Below are positions 34,901 to 36,684 of a stretch of 36,684 nt of DNA, piece by piece. Position 1 is the first letter of the stretch. Each line of letters opens with the position of its first letter. Both the position numbers and the translations under genes were made by a program. Origin of the DNA: Apostichopus californicus (lineage: Eukaryota; Echinodermata; Holothuroidea; Aspidochirotida; Stichopodidae); the NCBI GenBank assembly GCA_020650975.1, contig JAIPMN010001867.1, positions 10,037-46,720 on the forward strand, read 5' to 3'. Below the pieces are notes generated by a model. The model was given only the letters and a program-made list of their open reading frames with translations. It was not told the DNA's origin and did no database searches.

Positions 34901-36545
34901 AATCAAGTCTTGCTAATGCTTTTTATCAACAGTCAAGGGATGCAGCAGCATGGACTGTGCTTGTTTGGATGACAGACCCTAGAGGGTTCATAATGCTGTA
35001 ACCAGGGACTGGGTGTGAAACGTCTTATGAATGACAGCATATCACATATCGTATAAACAGTGTGAGCAGTGACGTAACTTCTCGAGGCTCAAATACACAC
35101 AGAACAAAGACAGAATCTCCAGGCCCATTGACTGAAGGTATGTACATTGCCTGACCCATGTGACGGTTATTCAACTTTTTCTGTGAATTTTCTTCCTTAT
35201 TTATTATAATATCTGTTTTATTGAAGGAAACTTCTCCATCTGAATTGGCTACTGTAAAGATGTTGTATTGAACTACCTGAAACTACTGCCAAAAATTAAG
35301 AATTTTCCCAACACCTGGATTTTCAAATATAAAATAGACATTAAAATTGACTCCACGGTAACAAAATGAAAAGTTTGTCGACAGTCAAGCAAGTAACATC
35401 AGCAAGGGGAGGGAGAGAAATGATAAGGATTCTTGAGAGCCAAGAATGAAGAGAAGCAGAGGCTGCCTTACGTATGGCAAGAGGTCTGGATTGAGGATGA
35501 TAGCTGTAAACTGCAGGAGGTAGTTCAAGATGACCCTCATATTATTAGACCAGCAGGTACAAAGACCAACCCAGACTGACTCAATCTCCACCGGGTAGTC
35601 GTCTCCGTACTGAGGATAGAAACAGACGGAAGAATTAAATACGCTCGTACGGAGGGGGGGGGGGGGTTTGGCTGCATGGAAATCGAAGATGTTTCTTCTA
35701 TTTGGCAGGATGGGGGGGAGGAAAGGAAAAGAAATACTGATGTTATTTCTTTTTTATGTAGGGCTGCATTTTTCTGCCATAAAGCAGTGTAAATGTGGGA
35801 GAAAGGCAGTGGTATGGTTTCAATAGTAGGGAAATTTTGTAAATGGTAAAACATGCAAGGACAAACTTAACTGTTATGATGACAAGAGTTTGCAAAAAAA
35901 TGGAAAAACCTTTGGAAAATAATAGATTTTTGACCATTTGCATAAAGGAAGGGGTAAAAACATATATAAATTGACCATTTAAAGGAAATGATTATTTTGA
36001 GAGGTCAGTGAAGTGTACAAGATTCTATACTTGACAATCAGAAATGAAGAAAAAAGTATGGCCTCTTTTTCTCAAAATTAACGTCTATTTGAAGGAGAAA
36101 AATATAGCATTGCAAGTAAAAAATATCAACACAAAAGGAATCATCGTATATGTTACTCTGGAATACAACTTTGTTTAACCATATTTAAAATTTGTAAAAA
36201 TGCCCCTGTGAACCTATAGGGTGAATGGAAAGGAGGAGTAGAAATCTACAAACTACAATCTCACCTCTTGAGTTATGGACAGCAAGTTGTTGAGCACCAC
36301 CTGCGTGGCCTGTTTAGACCCCCAGCCGGTCTTACGTTGCGGGCATCCCACGTCTTGGTCCTCGGCCAGGTCATCTCGTCCTAGGCCCATGTTGATCTGG
36401 GCCTCGTTCTCCACGTCGCAGTCGACCAGTTCTATATTGTACAGCCAAGGTATTAGAATCTCCAAGAGGATCTTCCTGGACATGGTCGGCGATGAGTCTA
36501 AGTGACCGGCCATCTCAGTGGTCGACTCAAACCTCATCGTAATTT
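1911..36545 (-). CDS. FRY: furry homologue (FRY/FRYL family), partial, 24 exons in window
   Basis: Joined coding sequence, in transcript order: 36545-36265, 35609-35472, 34721-34387, 33778-33431, 32889-32786, 31509-31321, 30760-30526, 29387-29177, 28146-28048, 27599-27329, 22322-22090, 21169-21059, 20221-20024, 19642-19472, 18151-18011, 17507-17343, 10656-10375, 10044-9895, 9156-9088, 8567-8458, 8145-7868, 7037-6886, 5914-5864, 1931-1911. Phases agree at every junction and no stop is met over 1448 residues. Diagnostic furry blocks appear in the expected order: [100 protein letters not shown]. Family knowledge: furry is a roughly 3000-residue scaffold for NDR-family kinases, associated with microtubules and the cell cortex. 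The protein starts before and ends after this window. The assignment is firm; FRY versus FRYL cannot be separated, and an invertebrate probably has one copy. Confidence 0.95.
1932..5863 (-). other. intron between e23 and e24 (3.9 kb)
   Basis: Non-coding and AT-rich. It holds a degenerate minisatellite at 3058-3160, a 13-base C run at 4138-4150 and short C-rich patches near 4600 and 2848. Small open frames on both strands here have no recognisable features. Confidence 0.75.
3058..3160. repeat. degenerate ~18-bp minisatellite
   Basis: About six copies of a unit near aatctttttgaaaattt, clearest at 3108-3155 (taatctttttgaaaattt repeated). Earlier copies vary (cttcttgaaattttaat). Confidence 0.8.
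5864..5914 (-). CDS. FRY: furry exon e23 (residues 1425-1441)
   Basis: A 51-base exon, phase 0: [17 protein letters not shown], matching human WLDDCKRTFGAKE directly after the e22 block. Acceptor cttttccttcag|TGTTTG, donor TCTCAG|gtaggt. It was found by searching downstream for the LDD motif and is too short to stand out as an open frame. Confidence 0.88.
5915..6885 (-). other. intron between e22 and e23
   Basis: 971 bases, non-coding. Contains a 13-base G run at 6315-6327. No repeat family recognised. Confidence 0.75.
6886..7037 (-). CDS. FRY: furry exon e22 (residues 1374-1424)
   Basis: Encodes [50 protein letters not shown]. Human: MMLCSECPTVFVDAETLMSC, GLLETLKFGVLELQEHLDTYNVKREAAEQ. Donor CATACG|gtaatc. 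The acceptor used is actgaagaccttag|AC, which fits the phase left by e21. An alternative, gatttactgaag|ACC, would need a phase-0 donor. The core is certain; the first few residues are not. Confidence 0.85.
7038..7867 (-). other. intron between e21 and e22
   Basis: 830 bases. Has a C-rich patch at 7138-7171, a 10-base C run at 7801-7810 and AT-rich sequence between. The two ends depend on the uncertain e21/e22 splice choice. Confidence 0.6.
7868..8145 (-). CDS. FRY: furry exon e21, start of C-terminal domain (residues 1281-1374)
   Basis: Encodes [40 protein letters not shown], then [20 protein letters not shown] and [17 protein letters not shown]. Human: AYDDEEEAWRCHVNQMLSD, FTFHVFSRLFQTIQRKFGEITNEAVSFLGDSLQRIGTKF. 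The acceptor tcctcctctgcag|T is excellent. The 3' end is less sure: homology runs to about QEF(Y), and the only phase-compatible donor I see is ACAA|gttttg at 7867, which is weak. Confidence 0.82.
8146..8457 (-). other. stop-free 312-base intron or coding insert between e20 and e21
   Basis: Exactly 104 codons long and open in the furry frame. Translation is Pro/Ser-rich, beginning [20 protein letters not shown], with the short string PPISHIS near its middle and a second SPISHIS further on. The plus strand is strongly purine-rich (GGGAGG runs, a 10-base G run at 8408-8417). It could be spliced out, retained, or be true exon sequence. Confidence 0.6.
8458..8567 (-). CDS. FRY: furry exon e20, acidic linker (residues 1245-1281)
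   Basis: Encodes [20 protein letters not shown] then [16 protein letters not shown]. Acceptor cgattcttgcag|GATGCT is good. The proposed donor TCAAG|gttggt is weak, chosen because it leaves two bases that fit the single base at the start of e21. The frame stays open beyond it, so this exon may end later or be continuous with e21. Confidence 0.65.
8568..9087 (-). other. intron between e19 and e20
   Basis: 520 bases, AT-rich, no repeat or coding signal recognised. Confidence 0.75.
9088..9156 (-). CDS. FRY: furry exon e19, acidic linker (residues 1222-1244)
   Basis: 23 codons, phase 0: [20 protein letters not shown] then AEN. Acceptor tttatttttag|GAGGAT, donor GAGAAT|gtaagt. It is called from the good splice signals, matching phase and acidic composition in line with the neighbouring linker exons. 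I recall no vertebrate counterpart residue by residue, so it could be alternatively used. Confidence 0.75.
9404..9495 (+). repeat. left copy of ~90-bp imperfect direct repeat
   Basis: Shares ccttg-tt-gacat/c-tatgaatat, gatatcacc/atcatg-gacaacttcaacc and a T-rich end with 9701-9795. The two copies flank the SINE at 9497-9684 closely, so they are either an older tandem repeat opened by the insertion or a duplication around it. Confidence 0.75.
9497..9684 (+). repeat. tRNA-derived SINE, copy 1 (3'-truncated)
   Basis: The head gctgtggccgagtggataaa resembles the 5' half of a tRNA-Leu/Ser, with an A-box-like tggccgagtgg at 9503-9513, then gcattgaagcaatgaggc. A G run (9561-9571) interrupts the region before ggttccgggtt. 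From 9587 (ccggccgggtcatagtaagg) to 9684 it matches copy 2 at 18918-19206 with few differences, and then homology stops, so the 3' part is missing. Confidence 0.82.
9701..9795 (+). repeat. right copy of ~90-bp imperfect direct repeat
   Basis: Partner of 9404-9495: gtgaccttgcttagacactt, atgaatatttcaactgatat and catcatgggacaacttcaac correspond to the left copy in order, at roughly three quarters identity by eye. Confidence 0.75.
9895..10044 (-). CDS. FRY: furry exon e18 (residues 1172-1221)
   Basis: 50 codons, phase 0: [50 protein letters not shown]. The first residues join e17 to give TPS-VLFSS, as human NPS-VVFSS. The rest is an acidic linker with little conservation but clean splice sites: acceptor ccttgactag|GTGCTC, donor CCTTCA|gtaagt. 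Confidence 0.87.
10045..10374 (-). other. intron between e17 and e18
   Basis: 330 bases. G-rich patch at 10207-10226; otherwise nothing recognised. Confidence 0.8.
10375..10656 (-). CDS. FRY: furry exon e17 (residues 1078-1171)
   Basis: 94 codons, phase 0. Starts [20 protein letters not shown], runs through a Ser/Asp-rich stretch ([20 protein letters not shown]), then the conserved [20 protein letters not shown] and [14 protein letters not shown]. Human: [33 protein letters not shown]. Acceptor catttgttag|ACTCCAATG, donor CCATCA|gtaagt. Confidence 0.94.
10840..11052. repeat. 27-bp minisatellite, eight copies
   Basis: The phrase tatctt(g/a)ggatcg recurs at 10851, 10878, 10905, 10932, 10959, 10986, 11013 and 11040, a spacing of exactly 27 each time. 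Two unit types occur: ...gcagtattaacctg/c and ...gtaattttatcctg. It is preceded by a 12-base C run and A run (10805-10824). Confidence 0.95.
12540..13110 (+). repeat. decayed TGACCTTTGACCTC-type interspersed repeats
   Basis: Units begin at about 12551 (tgacttttgacctccactac), 12691 (tgacctttgacctccaatga), 12924 (tgacctatgacctccactaa) and 13047 (tgacctcatatgaactttg). Between them recur cacaaggttctca, caacagg/aag and tcatat. I recognise this style from repeats common in marine invertebrates, but not the exact family. Confidence 0.6.
13382..13408 (-). CDS. candidate 27-nt in-frame cassette microexon
   Basis: On the minus strand, ttctatttaatctccaag is followed by nine codons (HSMFSEIRA) and a consensus donor gtaagtatt. 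It lies in the phase-0 intron between e16 and e17, so inclusion would keep the frame. Vertebrate FRY, as I remember it, has nothing between DISE and TPIIG, so it would be an optional insert. Short acceptor-donor pairs also arise by chance in this window, which keeps confidence low. Confidence 0.25.
13598..13710 (+). other. polypurine / G-quadruplex-prone tract
   Basis: About 110 bases almost wholly A and G with many GGG runs (gggagagaaagggagtagg, aggggcagggaggagaggga). It could form triplex or quadruplex DNA. On the opposite strand it gives spurious Pro/Ser-rich open frames. Confidence 0.65.
15718..15779 (+). repeat. 31-bp perfect tandem duplication
   Basis: gagtatgtaaaccggtgcgg followed by taactatggaa occurs twice head to tail, at 15718 and 15749, with no visible difference, so the duplication is recent. 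Confidence 0.95.
17343..17507 (-). CDS. FRY: furry exon e16 (residues 1023-1077)
   Basis: 55 codons, phase 0: [55 protein letters not shown]. Human: SPYWKEALNILKLVVSRSASLVVPSD and KELPGKTLDFHFDISE. Acceptor atttcctcttcag|GGTAAAT, donor TGGAAG|gtaaga. Human continues directly with TPIIG, which e17 supplies as TPMIS after a 6.7-kb intron. Confidence 0.95.
17508..18010 (-). other. intron between e15 and e16
   Basis: 503 bases. A (TG)n run lies at 17811-17827. No coding or repeat-family signal otherwise. Confidence 0.8.
18011..18151 (-). CDS. FRY: furry exon e15 (residues 976-1022)
   Basis: 47 codons, phase 0: [47 protein letters not shown]. Human: [47 protein letters not shown]. Acceptor ttatcag|GTCTTAG (A-rich upstream), donor GTACAT|gtaagt. 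Confidence 0.94.
18152..19471 (-). other. intron between e14 and e15
   Basis: 1320 bases. Carries SINE copy 2 with its trinucleotide tail (18912-19206) and a G-rich tract next to the e14 donor (19436-19463). The rest is AT-rich without recognised content. Confidence 0.8.
18912..19206 (-). repeat. tRNA-derived SINE, copy 2 (near full length)
   Basis: Read on the minus strand: tRNA-like head (gcggctgacgggataaagg, then gttgaagcaatgaggc), ggttccggccgggtcatag, the body shared with copy 1 (ggttttcccatctgaaatga, ctttctaaattgaaaagatt), then a 3' part absent from copy 1 (gccacccgacgtgtaagtgt, ccataagcccctgcgggctc, ttcccacattcgtggtcgc), ending in a TTA/TTG trinucleotide run (18915-18949). The A box is more decayed than in copy 1. 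No clear target-site duplication was seen. Confidence 0.82.
19472..19642 (-). CDS. FRY: furry exon e14 (residues 919-975)
   Basis: 57 codons, phase 0: [57 protein letters not shown]. Human: [57 protein letters not shown]. Acceptor gtcttccttag|GTTTGTC, donor ATAGAG|gtaaga. A C-rich tract follows the donor inside the intron (G-rich at 19436-19463 on the plus strand). Confidence 0.95.
19643..20023 (-). other. intron between e13 and e14
   Basis: 381 bases, nothing recognised. Confidence 0.8.
20024..20221 (-). CDS. FRY: furry exon e13 (residues 853-918)
   Basis: 66 codons, phase 0: [66 protein letters not shown]. Human: GFTSASTQEMTVHLLSKLISVSKHTLVDPSQLSGFPLNILCLLPHLIQHFDSP. This GFPLN-LLP-LIQH block is among the strongest furry signatures. 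Acceptor tcaatcctatcag|GGTTTC, donor GGAAAG|gtaaga. Confidence 0.96.
20222..21058 (-). other. intron between e12 and e13
   Basis: 837 bases. Contains three copies of a 17-bp unit at 20613-20663; otherwise AT-rich and empty. Confidence 0.8.
20613..20663. repeat. 17-bp tandem repeat, three copies
   Basis: catctgtgaggacattt, cagatgtgaggacattt and catctgtgaggacagaa follow each other without gaps. Confidence 0.85.
21059..21169 (-). CDS. FRY: furry exon e12 (residues 816-852)
   Basis: 37 codons, phase 0: [20 protein letters not shown] then [17 protein letters not shown]. Human: [38 protein letters not shown]. Acceptor ctccttcctcag|CTGCTT, donor CTCAAG|gtaaat. Both ends are supported by homology. 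Confidence 0.95.
21170..22089 (-). other. intron between e11 and e12
   Basis: 920 bases. A 12-base G run at 21444-21455 starts a longer G-rich patch; nothing else recognised. Confidence 0.8.
22090..22322 (-). CDS. FRY: furry exon e11 (residues 738-815)
   Basis: The first part is a basic Ser-rich linker with two RxRS sites ([13 protein letters not shown] and [13 protein letters not shown]); human has similar sites (RRRSNTLDI, RTRSLSSLR). Then the next repeat starts: [20 protein letters not shown] followed by [12 protein letters not shown] (human [30 protein letters not shown]). The acceptor ctcctcgaccag|AT restores the frame with the one base left by e10. Donor GACAAG|gtaatt. The intron side of the acceptor is very C-rich, so the exact start carries small uncertainty. 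Confidence 0.9.
22560..23630. repeat. ~113-bp satellite-like tandem array, about ten diverged units
   Basis: The anchor (c)taataaac/t recurs at 22675, 22787, 22848, 22951, 23065, 23180, 23291, 23406 and 23516, i.e. spacings of 112, 61, 103, 114, 115, 111, 115 and 110. Other recurring phrases are ccagtcacactacagactta, aactgctgaatattcatata, gatcaaaggacaacactatt and attaccataatgactctgta. One unit is about half length. An older unit is visible from about 22560. Confidence 0.9.
25262..25330 (+). repeat. possible decayed tRNA-derived SINE head
   Basis: gttagaatctgcagagtgca, then gcttgtaatcctgagggcgc and tggtttgtgttg recall the D-arm, anticodon-arm and B-box layout of a tRNA-Thr-like SINE head. Only one copy is present and no body was matched, so this is tentative. 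Confidence 0.3.
25542..25805. repeat. 45-bp minisatellite, six copies
   Basis: Unit: ggccagtgttatgtctgagg gtgggtttctagggtagcat atgct. Copies start at 25542, 25587, 25632, 25677, 25724 and 25765; the first three spacings are exactly 45, then 47 and 41 through small indels. An (AT) run precedes the array. Confidence 0.96.
27329..27599 (-). CDS. FRY: furry exon e10 (residues 648-738)
   Basis: Opens with [20 protein letters not shown] (human GFVIELLLTLESAIDTLAE), ending a helical repeat. The remainder is a variable Ser/Thr/Arg-rich linker ([36 protein letters not shown]), corresponding to the human linker that starts near KYAANRKSTGQ. Acceptor cctttcatttctag|GGTTATG, donor CATGCAG|gtacta; leaves in phase 1. 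The next intron is 5.0 kb. Confidence 0.92.
27600..28047 (-). other. intron between e9 and e10
   Basis: 448 bases with a 17-base A run at 27994-28010; nothing else recognised. Confidence 0.8.
28048..28146 (-). CDS. FRY: furry exon e9 (residues 615-647)
   Basis: A 99-base exon recovered by homology: [20 protein letters not shown] then [13 protein letters not shown], matching human [33 protein letters not shown]. Phase 0 on both sides. Acceptor cataacctcgccag|ATTTTC, donor ACACAG|gtttgt. The acceptor has a poor pyrimidine tract, but the protein match is unbroken. Confidence 0.93.
28147..29176 (-). other. intron between e8 and e9
   Basis: 1030 bases. A short TGACC-type phrase (cttgacctgacctttgacct, 29052-29071) resembles the repeats at 12540-13110. 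No coding signal. Confidence 0.8.
29177..29387 (-). CDS. FRY: furry exon e8 (residues 544-614)
   Basis: One of the best conserved pieces: [56 protein letters not shown] and RSFQ. Human reads KRGPLWNHEDVSAKNPSIKS, AEQLTTFLKHVVSVFK, and [22 protein letters not shown]. Acceptor atcacttgtag|GAAAAG, donor TTCCAG|gtaaac. Enters in phase 2, leaves in phase 0. Confidence 0.95.
29388..30525 (-). other. intron between e7 and e8
   Basis: 1138 bases. Contains the ~135-bp imperfect direct repeat at 29998-30248. AT-rich near the e7 donor. Confidence 0.8.
29998..30248. repeat. two ~135-bp imperfect direct repeats
   Basis: Shared in order: cttgcttttcatagtag / cctcgcttttcatagtag (30008 and 30142), ctagcctag / ctagcctaa, ttttactttcattgg / ttttattttttaaacc, and agctactta (30102 and 30240). 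Offsets of 134-138 show a diverged tandem duplication. Confidence 0.75.
30526..30760 (-). CDS. FRY: furry exon e7 (residues 466-544)
   Basis: Begins [20 protein letters not shown], a Pro/Ser/Thr-rich loop like the human serine-rich segment (ISSLGNNS region), and ends with [15 protein letters not shown], matching human KVKTLMEFITSR. Acceptor tttttacctcctag|GTGCACC, donor TTTCCAG|gtattt. The donor lacks the usual +4/+5 AG but homology on both sides fixes it. The middle part, including [17 protein letters not shown], is low complexity. Another open frame on the opposite strand here is a shadow. Confidence 0.9.
30761..31320 (-). other. intron between e6 and e7
   Basis: 560 bases, nothing recognised beyond a possible 9-base acceptor-donor pair at about 30900-30909, which I do not trust. 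Confidence 0.8.
31321..31509 (-). CDS. FRY: furry exon e6 (residues 403-466)
   Basis: Reads [20 protein letters not shown], then [14 protein letters not shown], then NTKVFNFT. Human counterparts are FDHCHPEVYEHCKRLLLHLLIVMG, VASVLLRNKEFNE and LDYTFTAG. Acceptor gtttactctcccag|GAATGG, donor AACTTCACTG|gtgagt. It enters with two bases completing a Gly codon and leaves in phase 1. Confidence 0.93.
31510..32785 (-). other. intron between e5 and e6
   Basis: 1276 bases, AT-rich, no recognised repeat, coding or RNA signal. Confidence 0.8.
32786..32889 (-). CDS. FRY: furry exon e5 (residues 368-403)
   Basis: A 104-base exon found by homology: [20 protein letters not shown] followed by [14 protein letters not shown], against human CNIAVILLTDLIIDHSVKVEWGSYLHLLLHAIF. 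Acceptor tctaattccag|GTGTAAT, donor TTTCTTG|gtaagt. It enters in phase 2 and leaves in phase 1, matching both neighbours. It is an amphipathic helical segment of the repeat domain. Confidence 0.93.
32890..33430 (-). other. intron between e4 and e5
   Basis: 541 bases with a short cctcctcctcctcct run near 33199-33212; nothing else recognised. Confidence 0.8.
33431..33778 (-). CDS. FRY: furry exon e4 (residues 252-368)
   Basis: Starts in the Ser/Thr-rich linker ([20 protein letters not shown]), continues through an acidic patch ([14 protein letters not shown]), then enters structured sequence with [18 protein letters not shown] and [12 protein letters not shown]. The last residues line up with human GLPLHRCNIAVILLTDL across the splice. 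Acceptor ttgctttttcag|T, donor CTACACAG|gtacga; phase 2 in and out. The antisense strand is open for 119 codons, which I treat as a shadow of this exon. Confidence 0.9.
33779..34386 (-). other. intron between e3 and e4
   Basis: 608 bases. Has a 13-base A run (33973-33985) and a perfect TGACGTCA palindrome at 34349-34356, the CREB/ATF core; with one site in an intron its use is unknown. Confidence 0.75.
34387..34721 (-). CDS. FRY: furry exon e3 (residues 141-252)
   Basis: Begins [20 protein letters not shown], corresponding to human KKVVVYLGRDKTMQLLEEL, then has [20 protein letters not shown], aligning with the human PPYYRITSS region. The rest is a Ser/Asp-rich, low-conservation linker ([20 protein letters not shown]...) and is probably disordered. 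Acceptor ggtgtgtag|TTGAAG, donor ACGGATAG|gtaaga; the exon ends after two bases of a Ser codon that e4 completes. The linker is shorter than in vertebrates. Confidence 0.9.
34722..35471 (-). other. intron between e2 and e3
   Basis: 750 bases, nothing recognised. Confidence 0.8.
35472..35609 (-). CDS. FRY: furry exon e2 (residues 95-140)
   Basis: 46 codons, phase 0 at both ends. Reads [20 protein letters not shown], then [13 protein letters not shown], ending ILNPDLLPY. It aligns with vertebrate [25 protein letters not shown] and SLLPYVKK. Acceptor tctatcctcag|TACGGAG, donor CCATAC|gtaagg. It forms part of the helical-repeat middle domain. Directly upstream in the intron there is a 13-base G run (35654-35666). 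Confidence 0.92.
35610..36264 (-). other. intron between e1 and e2
   Basis: 655 bases with a 13-base G run at 35654-35666 and a further G-rich patch near 35709-35718; otherwise AT-rich and empty. Confidence 0.8.
36265..36545 (-). CDS. FRY: furry exon e1 (window residues 1-94)
   Basis: Encodes [18 protein letters not shown] followed by [17 protein letters not shown] and then [21 protein letters not shown]. These match the start of the furry middle domain in vertebrates (LLEILLPWLQNIELVD, GWGSPQATAMVLNNLMYMT). The acceptor on the minus strand is cccttctcag|AA and the donor is CAAGAG|gtgaga. The first two bases complete a codon begun in an exon outside the window; the exon ends in phase 0. The variable part between the two blocks is shorter and more acidic than the remembered human stretch. 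Confidence 0.93.
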
Positions 36546-36684
36546 CTGAGAAGGGAATGGACAAAAAGTAGAACACAAATAACAACACACATCATGTATA
36601 CAGTCATTTGTGAACTGTACTGAAACTCTCAGCCAATCAAAATTCTTTTCAAGTAATGAGAATACATACATATATATGTGTATA

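Noticed and set aside
36275-36505. 76-codon plus-strand open frame
   Set aside because: Antisense shadow of furry exon e1.

Overview
The window is a piece of an animal nuclear genome: AT-rich, with many small exons, GT-AG introns, degraded repeats and no bacterial-style gene packing. It holds one recognisable gene, on the minus strand: the middle and C-terminal part of the furry protein (FRY/FRYL family, relatives of Drosophila Fry, C. elegans SAX-2 and yeast Tao3/Mor2). These are very large HEAT/armadillo-like scaffolds that activate NDR/Tricornered-type kinases in cell polarity, neurite patterning and spindle control. I placed 24 coding exons from 36545 down to 1911 by joining conserved furry blocks at splice sites. 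The reading phase closes across every junction, giving 1448 consecutive residues including the split codon at the start. The gene enters the window already in progress at the high-coordinate end. It is not finished at the low end: the last roughly 150-170 residues expected from vertebrate FRY were not found.

Layout from high to low coordinates: exons e1-e10 (36545-27329) encode the middle helical-repeat region. A 5.0-kb intron (27328-22323) carries two tandem-repeat arrays. Exons e11-e16 (22322-17343) encode the next repeat block, very similar to vertebrate FRY. A 6.7-kb intron (17342-10657) has only repeats and one candidate microexon. Exons e17-e20 (10656-8458) encode a conserved SQKRTRE block and a variable acidic linker. 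Exons e21-e24 (8145-1911) encode the C-terminal domain, including a 21-nt microexon at 1911-1931 recognised by homology. Below 1911 there is only non-coding sequence, probably another long intron.

The introns hold two copies of one tRNA-derived SINE, a ~113-bp satellite array of about ten units, a 45-bp minisatellite (six copies), a 27-bp minisatellite (eight copies), decayed TGACCTTTGACC-type repeats, and fourteen poly-G/poly-C runs of 10-13 nt. The protein is closer in organisation to the deuterostome furry genes I remember than to the fly gene, and the repeat style recalls marine invertebrates. An echinoderm or similar invertebrate deuterostome is my best guess, but the species is inference. 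I saw no other convincing gene, virus-like element, CRISPR array or structural RNA gene. Comparisons with vertebrate FRY are from memory, not from a search.
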